A stretch of 64,000 nucleotides of DNA from Pseudomonadota bacterium (GTDB lineage Bacteria > Pseudomonadota > Gammaproteobacteria > Burkholderiales > Burkholderiaceae_C): NCBI GenBank assembly GCA_018241225.1, contig JAFEEG010000004.1:62001-126000 (forward strand). Direction: 5' to 3'. A model generated the notes under the pieces. The model had not been told where the DNA came from. It saw nothing but the letters and a program-made list of their open reading frames with translations, and made no database searches. The position numbers were made by a program, and so were the translations under genes. This document shows, piece by piece, positions 48,114 to 55,889 of the stretch; within the stretch, counting starts at the first letter, position 1; each line of letters opens with the position of its first letter.

Positions 48114-49040
48114 ATGAACTTTGATCGACTCCAGTTGCGCCATCTGCGCTGCCTTGCGGCGGTCGGGCAGGAACGCAATCTGGTGCGCGCAGCCAGTGCG
48201 CTTGCGCTCACGCAGCCGGCGGTGTCCAAGACCATGGCCGAGCTGGAAGACATCGTGGGGCGGCAGTTGCTGGTGCGCCGCCGGCGTGGGGTGGACCTGA
48301 CCGCCGCTGGCGAAGTGCTGCTGCGCCATGCGGTGGCCACCCTGCGCAGCCTGCGCGAGGGGGTGTCGCTGGCGCTGGACGAGGCCGAGGGGCAGCAGCT
48401 TCGCGTGGCGGTGGGCGCCTTGCCCAACATGGCCGCCGGCGTGCTGCCCGAAGCCATCGCGCTGCTGGTCGGCGAGCATCCGCAACTGAGGGTGCGGGTG
48501 GTCAGCGGCACCAACGCGCAGCTCATGGCGCAACTGCGCCAGGGCGAAATCGACCTGGTGGTGGGCCGGCTGGCCCAGCCGGCGGCGCTGGTGGACCTGA
48601 GCTTCCAGCAGCTCTACAGCGAGCCATTGCTCCTGGTGGCGCGGCCCGCGCATCCGCTGGCCGGCAAGCCGCAGCCGCCGGTGGCCGCGCTGGCCGCCTA
48701 TCCATTGGTGGTGCCGCTGCAGGGCACGCTGGTACGCGACACGGCAGACGCCTTTCTCTATGCGCGGGGCAACGCGCTGCCGGGCGCGGTGGTCGAGGCC
48801 ACCGACAACAGCTTCATCCTGAGCCTGCTGGCCCGCACCGACGCCATCTGGTTCGCACCCAAGGGCGCGGCAGATGGCGCCCTGGCCCAGGGCAGCCTGG
48901 TGCGCATCGACGTGGACACACGGGCGACGGACGGCCCAGTGGGCATCACCTGGCGACGGGTCGGCGAGCCGGGCGATGGCGCGCGGCGGCTGGCAGAGGC
49001 GATCGAGCGGGTGGTGCGCAGGCGCGCCCGAGCTGCGTAG
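48114..49040 (+). CDS. LysR family transcriptional regulator
   Basis: A 308-residue LysR regulator. The N-terminal HTH (LRHLRCLAAVGQERNLVRAA, LTQPAVSKTMAELEDIVGRQ) is typical, and the effector domain follows from residue 90. The sequence around LVRAASALALTQPAVSKT is close to the GbpR/PcaQ-type group. It is divergent from the Bug receptor and sulfatase genes, which are its probable targets. The inducer may be the sulfate ester or its product, which is an inference. Confidence 0.92.
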   Translation: MNFDRLQLRHLRCLAAVGQERNLVRAASALALTQPAVSKTMAELEDIVGRQLLVRRRRGVDLTAAGEVLLRHAVATLRSLREGVSLALDEAEGQQLRVAVGALPNMAAGVLPEAIALLVGEHPQLRVRVVSGTNAQLMAQLRQGEIDLVVGRLAQPAALVDLSFQQLYSEPLLLVARPAHPLAGKPQPPVAALAAYPLVVPLQGTLVRDTADAFLYARGNALPGAVVEATDNSFILSLLARTDAIWFAPKGAADGALAQGSLVRIDVDTRATDGPVGITWRRVGEPGDGARRLAEAIERVVRRRARAA

Positions 49041-49140
49041 AGACACCCCGATGTAGAGAGTCAAAGTTCTCGCGCGTTGGCCAATATTCCTGACGCGTGA
49101 CGGGGCGTGGATTCCCTAGGCCGGGCTATGTCATGCTGAA

Positions 49141-49160
49141 TGGCCGGCCGCACCCGGCCA
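49141..49160. repeat. Hairpin between convergent LysR and monooxygenase genes
   Basis: TGGCCGG-N6-CCGGCCA is a perfect 7-bp stem in the 155-bp gap between two convergent genes. No T-run follows, so a terminator role is weak. The rest of the gap holds no recognisable feature. Confidence 0.35.
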
Positions 49161-49195
49161 CAAGCAGTCATCACAGCAGCATGCCGTGCCAGGTT

Positions 49196-50497
49196 TCAGT
49201 GCACCCAATCCGGGATGGGGTACGGTTGATCGTCGGGCGTTTCGAGCTGAAGCGCCCTGTGCTGCCGATCCCAGCCGGCCGAGAAGCTACGGGGATCCCG
49301 CGCCGCAAGGTAGGGCACGAGATCGAAGTGGTTGATATTGTGCGTGCAGGGCTGCAGGCCGAGGTCGGCGGTGCCGCAGATGTGCGACATGATTGAACGG
49401 CACAGCAGCGCGTAATTGAACGACGTGGAGCCGATCCCTTCGAGGCCCGTGCCGAGGAAGTACAGCTGCGGCGCATCGAGGCTGCGCACGGCACCGCCTG
49501 TCCGGCTGCGCAGCTCTTGCGCATTGCGCACGGCTTGCAGCGCGGGCACCTCAATCCATGACAGGTTCGTCGCATATCCCGTCCCCCACAACAGGAGATC
49601 GGGCTTGACGGTGGCGCCATCGGCAAAGGTGACCGTGCGGGCTTCTATCCGCTCTGGTGGCGCGGCGATGCGCCGGATGCCTGTGAAGTGTTCGAGCATG
49701 CGGTGTCGGCCGGGAATCAGCTGATGGTGCAGCACGTCAAACGACTGCCCGGGAAGCACGTCCTGGATACCGAACTTTGCGTAGCGTCCCCGCAGTTCGG
49801 CCTCGATGGCGGCGCTTTGCTGTGGGTGCGTGAGCCCGGACGCCTGCAGCCGCGAGAAATCGCGCACGCTGCCGGCGATCGCCTTCGGCTTGCGTGTAGG
49901 AGTGAACCAGCGAGCGCCGCGATGCGACCACGAGATCGCGGCGGCGCCGTGCAGCACGGCCAAGTCCAGCAGATCCAGCGCGGACGCGCCGGCACCGACA
50001 ACCAGCACCGATCGATCTTTGAGCTGGGCCGGGTCGCGCAATGCGCAGGCGTGCAACTCCGTAACTTCGCTGCTCACGCGACGCACGGCCGGAACGACCG
50101 GCTCGTTGTGCACGCCGGTCGCCGCTATTAGGTGCCTTGCGAACGCTGTGCGGCCGGGAAGCGCAAGGGCCCAGCCGCCGCTCACCGGCCTGGCATGAAC
50201 GGGTGTGTCCAGTTCGATTTGCGGCGCGAGCTTGAAGCGATCCACCCACGCCTGGATGTTCGCGCAGATGTCCGGCTGGAACGTGCCCGCGATCGGCACG
50301 TCACCAGCCGTCCAATCTGCGGCGGCGATCTGGATGTCCTGCCAAGCGGGAAGTGTCGACCACAGCCCGCCGCACGCGGCGGCCCGGTCGAACGCCCTCG
50401 CGCGCAGGCCGGCTTGCCGCGCGTAGTGCAGCGCGATGATTCCTCCGATCCCGGCGCCGACGATCGCAACGTCGAGCACCTCAGTTGGGTCGTCCAT
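49196..50497 (-). CDS. FAD-dependent monooxygenase (flavin-containing / class B type)
   Basis: A 433-residue flavoprotein. The FAD Rossmann motif GAGIGG is at 14-19 and a second, NADPH-type motif GAGASA at 168-173. CGGLWSTLPAWQDIQI resembles the GGxW segment of flavin-containing monooxygenases. The Baeyer-Villiger fingerprint FxGxxxHxxxW is not seen in the region before the second motif, so the reaction (N-, S- or Baeyer-Villiger oxidation) is open. It lies downstream of the IclR gene on the same strand and has its own inverted repeat upstream. Confidence 0.8.
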   Translation of the reverse strand: MDDPTEVLDVAIVGAGIGGIIALHYARQAGLRARAFDRAAACGGLWSTLPAWQDIQIAAADWTAGDVPIAGTFQPDICANIQAWVDRFKLAPQIELDTPVHARPVSGGWALALPGRTAFARHLIAATGVHNEPVVPAVRRVSSEVTELHACALRDPAQLKDRSVLVVGAGASALDLLDLAVLHGAAAISWSHRGARWFTPTRKPKAIAGSVRDFSRLQASGLTHPQQSAAIEAELRGRYAKFGIQDVLPGQSFDVLHHQLIPGRHRMLEHFTGIRRIAAPPERIEARTVTFADGATVKPDLLLWGTGYATNLSWIEVPALQAVRNAQELRSRTGGAVRSLDAPQLYFLGTGLEGIGSTSFNYALLCRSIMSHICGTADLGLQPCTHNINHFDLVPYLAARDPRSFSAGWDRQHRALQLETPDDQPYPIPDWVH

Positions 50498-50518
50498 GCC
50501 GCACCTCGCTCCGTCATT

Positions 50519-50539
50519 GTTCGGAATGATTTGCCGAAC
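50519..50539. promoter_or_regulatory. Candidate operator GTTCGG-N9-CCGAAC
   Basis: A perfect 6-bp inverted repeat lies 22 bp upstream of the monooxygenase start. GTTCG/CGAAC half-sites are typical of IclR-family operators such as those of PobR and PcaU, and an IclR gene is next door, so it may be that regulator's target. Confidence 0.45.
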
Positions 50540-50653
50540 GCGTGTGCGGAGAGATCGGGCAAACCCTGGGCTGCGCAACGGCCGCTGTCGGGCCATGAGC
50601 GGACGTCCGGTAACCGCTGCAGCAACCGCCCGATAGCAGACCGTCGAGGCGCC

Positions 50654-51454
50654 TCAGTCAACTGCGGGTTCGCTCGCGGTGCCGAAGTCTTCAACAGAGA
50701 GGCGCTCAAGGCTGCGCGAATACTGAGTCGCCACTCCCCCAAGGGCCACGGTCGCGTCGCGAGCGGCCTCCAGTAGCTGACGACACGCGGCATGCATTGC
50801 TTCAGGCGGGGTGAGACGCTGTCGAGGGCCGGAAATTGCCAAGGCCCCATGGAGTTCCCCCGTGACGCCGAAAACAGGAGCCGCAGCCGATGCGGTCTCG
50901 GGGTCTCGCTCCCCATACGAGACCGCCCACAGCTGCTCGCGAATCGCCTGGTACTCGGCCGCGACAGGCGGTGAGAAGGCGAGCAGAACTTTTCCGGACG
51001 CCCCTTGGGCGACGGCGTACTCCTGACCAATCTGTACCGACGCTCGCACGGCCCGCGATGGCTCGACGCGGAACAGCGCAATGCGCTTGTCCTCGTGCCT
51101 CACGTAGAAGGAAGCCGTTTCGCTGGTGACCGCGCTGAGTTGCTTCAGGATTGGTTCGATGACATGTCCCACCTGGAATGAGCGCTGATAAATCGAAGCC
51201 AAGCGAAGCGGTTGCGGGCCTATGGCGTATTGCCCGTCAGGCAGCTTCCGGATGAAGCCACCGTGTTCGAGCGCCGCGAGCAGGCGTAGCACCGTGCTCT
51301 TGTAGAGGCCCGTGCGCTTGGACAGTTCGGTCAGCGTAAGCGCCGCGTCCGTGGCCCCGAAAGCGGCGAGCAGCGAGAAGGCCCTGTCCAAGACTGCAAC
51401 GCCGCTGGATTCGGCGCTCTCGGCAGGTTGGGAGGCAGGGGTCGGTTCTGACAT
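50654..51454 (-). CDS. IclR family transcriptional regulator
   Basis: A 266-residue regulator. The N-terminal winged HTH has LTLTELSKRTGLYKSTVLRLLAAL, and the effector-binding domain includes GQEYAVAQGASGKVLLAF and GVTGELHGALAISGPRQRLTP. ATG at 51454 is used; the codons upstream are not conserved. It is divergent from the amidohydrolase operon, and GTTCT/AGAAC repeats lie between. IclR proteins commonly control aromatic or organic acid catabolism, which fits the neighbours. Confidence 0.92.
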   Translation of the reverse strand: MSEPTPASQPAESAESSGVAVLDRAFSLLAAFGATDAALTLTELSKRTGLYKSTVLRLLAALEHGGFIRKLPDGQYAIGPQPLRLASIYQRSFQVGHVIEPILKQLSAVTSETASFYVRHEDKRIALFRVEPSRAVRASVQIGQEYAVAQGASGKVLLAFSPPVAAEYQAIREQLWAVSYGERDPETASAAAPVFGVTGELHGALAISGPRQRLTPPEAMHAACRQLLEAARDATVALGGVATQYSRSLERLSVEDFGTASEPAVD

Positions 51455-51590
51455 AGGAATCACCAAGCAATCGGAAAAAAAGCTTCGTCGGGAGCTGCGA
51501 GGACGAGTGTGACACGCCCGAACCAACGCTTTGCGATGTCACAAAGCTGAGGGTTTGCCCGCATTTATAGGCTTCGCCTTCGCTCCTATA

Positions 51591-51635
51591 GTTCTATTCA
51601 ATAGATCATCGTTCTGTTAGATAGAACTTAACAGA
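51591..51635. promoter_or_regulatory. Operator/promoter cluster of inverted repeats ahead of the amidohydrolase operon
   Basis: Three overlapping palindromes are seen: GTTCTAT (51591) with ATAGAAC (51621); GTTCT-N7-AGAAC at 51611-51627; and TCTGTTA-N9-TAACAGA at 51613-51635. The region is AT-rich, in contrast to its surroundings, and ends 17 bp before the first gene. GTTCT half-sites resemble those of IclR regulators. The AGGAGA Shine-Dalgarno lies just after it. Confidence 0.6.
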
Positions 51636-51652
51636 ATTCAGGAGACTCTTCA

Positions 51653-52666
51653 ATGTCCAGCAGCAATTACCTAGCCGTCCGCCCCGACTGGCTCGCGCTG
51701 CGCGCTGAAGAAATCCTGGAGCCGGGTCTTCCCATCGTCGACGCGCATCACCACTTCTACGAGCGCCCTGGTTGGACGTATCTCGTCAATGACTACCTGG
51801 CCGATGCCCGCTCGGGTCACAACGTCGTCGCTTCGGTCTACATGCAGGCGCAGACCCGTTATCGGCAGGAAGGGCCGGTCGCCCTCAAACCGGTCGGCGA
51901 AACCGAGTTCATTGCTGCCGTCGCTGACGAGCATGTCAATAGCCTTCCTCAAGCTGCCAAGGGCATCGTGGGCCATGCTGACCTGCGCCTCGGCACCGGG
52001 GTGCTCGAAGTGCTCGAGGCTCACGTGCAGTCAGGGCAAGGCAGGTTCAAAGGTGTGCGGCACCTCAGCACCTGGGATGCAGACTCTTCCCTCGTGAACC
52101 CGCTGTCGGCGGCGCCCAGAGGCTTGCTGCTGGACTCAAGCTACCGCCAAGGCGTGGCACAGCTGGCTGCTCTCGGGCTCTCCTATGACGCCTGGCTGTT
52201 CTTCCATCAACTGCCGGAACTGTTCGACCTGGCAAAGGACATTCCGGACACGCCGGTGGTCATCAACCACTGCGGCGGCATCGTCCGAATCGGCGCCTAT
52301 GAGGCAATGCGCCCGGCGGTGGCCGACACCTGGCTGCAGGGCATGCGGCAGCTCGCACAACTCCCCAACGTCTTCGTGAAGCTCGGCGGCCTCGGTATGC
52401 GCATCAACGGCTTCGAGTTTGAGAAAGGCGCAACGCCGCCGACTTCTCGCGAGCTGGCCGAGACCTGGCGTCCATGGATGGAGCCATGCATCGAGCTGTT
52501 CGGTGCAGACCGCTGCATGTTCGAAAGCAATTTTCCTGTCGACAAGGGTTCCTACAGCTATGCCACCTGTTGGAACGCCTTCAAACGACTGACCTCCAGC
52601 GCGGGGGCCGACGAGCGGCGAGCGCTGTTCGAGGGGACGGCGAGTCGCGTGTACCGACTCACCTGA
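51653..52666 (+). CDS. Amidohydrolase-family TIM-barrel hydrolase (PDC-hydrolase/lactonase-like)
   Basis: A 337-residue metal-dependent hydrolase of the Amidohydro_2 group, which includes 2-pyrone-4,6-dicarboxylate hydrolase, fuconolactonase and related lactonases. Metal and catalytic positions are seen: H32-x-H34 (DAHHHF), H185 (FFHQL), H206 (INHCGG) and D297 (SNFPVDK). It probably opens a lactone or similar ester in the cytoplasm. It is the first gene of a plus-strand operon with two Bug receptors, a CoA-transferase and a lyase. Confidence 0.88.
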   Translation: MSSSNYLAVRPDWLALRAEEILEPGLPIVDAHHHFYERPGWTYLVNDYLADARSGHNVVASVYMQAQTRYRQEGPVALKPVGETEFIAAVADEHVNSLPQAAKGIVGHADLRLGTGVLEVLEAHVQSGQGRFKGVRHLSTWDADSSLVNPLSAAPRGLLLDSSYRQGVAQLAALGLSYDAWLFFHQLPELFDLAKDIPDTPVVINHCGGIVRIGAYEAMRPAVADTWLQGMRQLAQLPNVFVKLGGLGMRINGFEFEKGATPPTSRELAETWRPWMEPCIELFGADRCMFESNFPVDKGSYSYATCWNAFKRLTSSAGADERRALFEGTASRVYRLT

Positions 52667-52709
52667 GCCCCGCCCCTATTCCGCTGTCCACATCCATCAG
52701 GAGACTCCC

Positions 52710-53687
52710 TTGAAAGCACAGAAACGCCCTTTGCGCCTTGCCGCGTACGCCGCACTCGCACTCTGCGGGGCGGTCGCCGGCGCCCAATCCAACTACCCGT
52801 CACAGCCCATCAAAGTCGTTGTGCCATTTCCTCCAGCCGGGGGCACTGACGTGCTGACTCGCCTCGTCGCGAACGAGGTGACCCTGAAGGACAACAAGTG
52901 GACCTTCATCGTCGACAACAAGCCCGGCGCTGGCGGGAACATCGGCATGGATGCGGTCGCCAAGGCCAAGAAGGATGGCTACACCTTCGGCACTGGCCAG
53001 ACCGCCAACCTGGCCATCAACCCGACGCTTTACACCAAGATGCCCTTCGATGCGTCGAAGGACTTTGAACCTGTCGTGCTGCTCGCCTCGCAGCCGCTCA
53101 TCCTGGTGGTGCGGGCAGACTCGCCTATCAAGAACCTGGCAGACCTCAAGACGCAGGGTCAGGCCAAGCAACTCATCATGGCCTCCGCAGGGACGGGGAC
53201 TGTTGGGCATGTTGGCGGTGAAATGTTTGCCAAGCGCGCTGGCATCAAGGTCATGCACGTGCCCTACAAGGGCGCCGGCCCTGCGACGACCGACCTGCTT
53301 GGCGGCCAGACCGACATCTATTTCGCCACACCGCCCACCGTCATCTCCATGGTGAAAGCCGGCAAGCTGCGCGCCGTCGCGGTCACATCGCTCAAGCGCA
53401 TTGACGTGCTGCCTGACGTGCCCACGGTCGCCGAATCCGGCTACCCCGGCTTCGTCGCAGAAGACTGGAAGGCGGTGGTCGCACCAGCCGGCACCCCTGC
53501 TGAAGCCATCAACAAGCTGAACCAGGTCTTGAACGCCGCGCTGGCCCGTCCCGAGGTCATTGGGCGGCTGAAGGATGAAGGGAGCGTCGCACGTGGTGGA
53601 ACACCCGCGGAACTGGGCGCATTCCTGAAGACCGAGAACACCCGCTGGGGTACCGCAGTCCGTGAATCGGGCGCGAAGCTCGATTGA
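52710..53687 (+). CDS. Bug family substrate-binding protein, first of a tandem pair
   Basis: A 325-residue periplasmic receptor. A signal peptide ends near AGA at residue 25. Family blocks are IKVVVPFPPAGGTDVLTRLVA, IVDNKPGAGGNIGMDAVAKA and PYKGAGPATTDLLGGQTDIYF. The start is TTG at 52710 behind CAGGAG. It probably captures the operon's organic-acid substrate in the periplasm. The second receptor follows after 29 bp and is clearly different in sequence, so the two may bind different ligands. Confidence 0.92.
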   Translation: MKAQKRPLRLAAYAALALCGAVAGAQSNYPSQPIKVVVPFPPAGGTDVLTRLVANEVTLKDNKWTFIVDNKPGAGGNIGMDAVAKAKKDGYTFGTGQTANLAINPTLYTKMPFDASKDFEPVVLLASQPLILVVRADSPIKNLADLKTQGQAKQLIMASAGTGTVGHVGGEMFAKRAGIKVMHVPYKGAGPATTDLLGGQTDIYFATPPTVISMVKAGKLRAVAVTSLKRIDVLPDVPTVAESGYPGFVAEDWKAVVAPAGTPAEAINKLNQVLNAALARPEVIGRLKDEGSVARGGTPAELGAFLKTENTRWGTAVRESGAKLD

Positions 53688-53716
53688 TTGTTCTCTTAAA
53701 GACTCTGGAGCCCCCC

Positions 53717-54679
53717 ATGAAGCTCAGCTCATTGCGTCGTGCCTTTATCCTCGCCGGCGCGGCCTGCACGTTCAGTGCATCGGTGCTTGCTCAAAAGCCC
53801 ATCACCATCATCGTTCCGTATGCACCGGGTGGAAGTGCCGACCTTGCCACGCGCGTCCTGGCACAGTTCGCAGCCCCTGGCGTGGGAGCCCCCATGGTCG
53901 TCGACAACAGAACCGGTGGCGGCGGTGTCGTCGGCTGGGGCGCTGCTGCCCGCTCAGCTCCCGATGGGACCACGCTGCTGACGGTGGAACTTTCGTACGC
54001 CATTGCGGCAGGGCTGATTCCTACGCTGCCCTTTGACCCGCAGAAGGCGTTCACGCAAATCACGACCGCCGTGAAGGTGCCGCACGTGCTGGTGGTGAAT
54101 CCGGCCGTGCCGGCAAAGAACGTGCAGGAGTTCATTGCCTTGGCCAAGGCACAGCCCGGCAAGCTGAACTACGGCTCCGGGGGCAATGGCACGAACACGC
54201 ACCTTGCAGGCGAGCTCTTCAAGAGCACGACCGGGGTGGACATCGTGCACGTTCCATACAAGGGCGCCGGAGCCGTGCTGACGGACCTGATGGGCAATCA
54301 GGTGCAAGCGCTCATCACTTCCGTTCCTACGGCGCTGCCTCATATCAAGAGCGGCAAGCTGCGTGCTCTGATGGTGACCGGCTCCGAACGCAACGCGATG
54401 CTGCCTGACGTCCCGACCGCGAAAGAAGCCGGTATCCCCAAGATGGACATCGACTACTGGATTGGGATTGGCGCTCCAGCCGGCACGCCGCAGGCGACCG
54501 TCGACAAGCTGAACAAGGAGTTCAATGCGGCTCTCGCCCAACCCGAGGCCAAGAAGAAATTCGCCGAGATGGGGATGACGGTTGTCGCCAATACGCCGGC
54601 TCAAGCGACGCAACTGGTGAACAGCGAAATCCAACGCTGGAGCGCTGTCATCAAGCAGGCTGGCATCAAGGCCGATTGA
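53717..54679 (+). CDS. Bug family substrate-binding protein, second of a tandem pair
   Basis: A 320-residue periplasmic receptor. A signal peptide ends near VLA at residue 25. Blocks are ITIIVPYAPGGSADLATRVLA, VVDNRTGGGGVVGW and YGSGGNGTNTHLAGELF. The usual GAGG loop reads GGGG here, so the ligand pocket may differ from the first receptor. It has a CTGGAG ribosome site before ATG 53717 and lies between the first receptor and the CoA-transferase. Confidence 0.92.
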   Translation: MKLSSLRRAFILAGAACTFSASVLAQKPITIIVPYAPGGSADLATRVLAQFAAPGVGAPMVVDNRTGGGGVVGWGAAARSAPDGTTLLTVELSYAIAAGLIPTLPFDPQKAFTQITTAVKVPHVLVVNPAVPAKNVQEFIALAKAQPGKLNYGSGGNGTNTHLAGELFKSTTGVDIVHVPYKGAGAVLTDLMGNQVQALITSVPTALPHIKSGKLRALMVTGSERNAMLPDVPTAKEAGIPKMDIDYWIGIGAPAGTPQATVDKLNKEFNAALAQPEAKKKFAEMGMTVVANTPAQATQLVNSEIQRWSAVIKQAGIKAD

Positions 54680-54689
54680 GAGGGCCATC

Positions 54690-55889
54690 ATGAGCAACGC
54701 CCTTCAAGGCATTCGGGTCCTGGACCTGACGAACGTGCTGGCAGGCCCCTTCGCCTGCCACCAGCTTGCGCACATGGGGGCTGACGTCGTCAAGGTCGAG
54801 ACTCGCAACGGCGGGGACCTCGCACGTCAACTCGGCGCCGACGCGGACCTGAACAAGCGCTACATGGGGGTGTCCTTCCTGGCACAGAACCCAGGCAAGC
54901 GCTCCATCACCATCGACTTCAAGCATCCATCTGGGAAGGAAGTCTTCCGCAAGCTTGTGCGAACTGCCGACGTGCTCGTGGAGAACTTCCGGCCCGGCGT
55001 GATGAAGCGCCTCGGGCTCGGCTATGAGGACCTGCTCAAGGAGAACCCGAGGCTCATCTACTGCGCTATCTCCGGCTTCGGGCAAGAGGGGCCACTTCGG
55101 GACTTGCCGGCGTACGACCAAATCATCCAGGGCATGTCCGGCGTCATGAGCATCACAGGTGCACCTGAGAATGCGCCGTATCGGGTCGGCTACCCCATGG
55201 CAGACACCATTGGCGGTATTACGGCGGCCTTCGCCGTCGCAGCAGCACTCGCGGATGGAAACCGGAAGGGCGGCACCTTCATCGACGTGTCCATGCTGGA
55301 GGCCGTCATGGCGACCATGGGATGGGCTGTGTCGAATCATCTGGTGGCCGGTCGCGAACCCAAGCCGATGGGCAATGAAAACGTCACTGCCAGCCCCTCC
55401 GGAACCTTCCGAACGGGAGATGGCCTTCTGAACATCGCGGCCAACAAGCAGGAGCAGTTCGAGGCCGTGTGCCATGTCGTGGGGCGACCGGAACTCATTC
55501 AAGACGCCAGATTCAGCGAGCGCCAGAGCCGGCTGCAGCATCGCTTCGCGTTGAAGGCGGTGCTGGAAGAGGCGATGACGTCGAAGTCCACGGACGAATG
55601 GTGGAAGCTGTTCAACCAGGCCGGCGTACCTGCAGGCCCCGTGTACAGCGTCCCTCAGGCCTTGGAGCACCCTCAAGTCGCTGAGCGCGGAATGGTGGGC
55701 ACTTTCCCAGATGCGCCGGGTGTTGGTCGCGACATTCGCCTTGTCCGCACGGGCTTCAAGGTGAACGGGCAAGCGCCCCGAGTCGACTCTCCTCCTCCAA
55801 CGCTCGGTCAGCACTCAGAGGAAATCCTCGCAAGCTTGGGATATTCAGCCGCGGATATTGAAGCACTCAAAGCGGAGAAGGCCGTATGA
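54690..55889 (+). CDS. CaiB/BaiF family (class III) CoA-transferase
   Basis: A 399-residue enzyme that moves CoA between carboxylic acids. The N-terminal LDLTNVLAGPFACHQLAHMGADVVKVE and the VENFRPGVMKRLGLGYEDL block are typical. D172 in VGYPMADTIGGITAA is the conserved catalytic Asp that forms the acyl-anhydride/thioester intermediates. Length is normal. It overlaps the lyase gene by 4 bases (ATGA), strongly suggesting that its CoA-ester product is the substrate of the lyase. Confidence 0.92.
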   Translation: MSNALQGIRVLDLTNVLAGPFACHQLAHMGADVVKVETRNGGDLARQLGADADLNKRYMGVSFLAQNPGKRSITIDFKHPSGKEVFRKLVRTADVLVENFRPGVMKRLGLGYEDLLKENPRLIYCAISGFGQEGPLRDLPAYDQIIQGMSGVMSITGAPENAPYRVGYPMADTIGGITAAFAVAAALADGNRKGGTFIDVSMLEAVMATMGWAVSNHLVAGREPKPMGNENVTASPSGTFRTGDGLLNIAANKQEQFEAVCHVVGRPELIQDARFSERQSRLQHRFALKAVLEEAMTSKSTDEWWKLFNQAGVPAGPVYSVPQALEHPQVAERGMVGTFPDAPGVGRDIRLVRTGFKVNGQAPRVDSPPPTLGQHSEEILASLGYSAADIEALKAEKAV

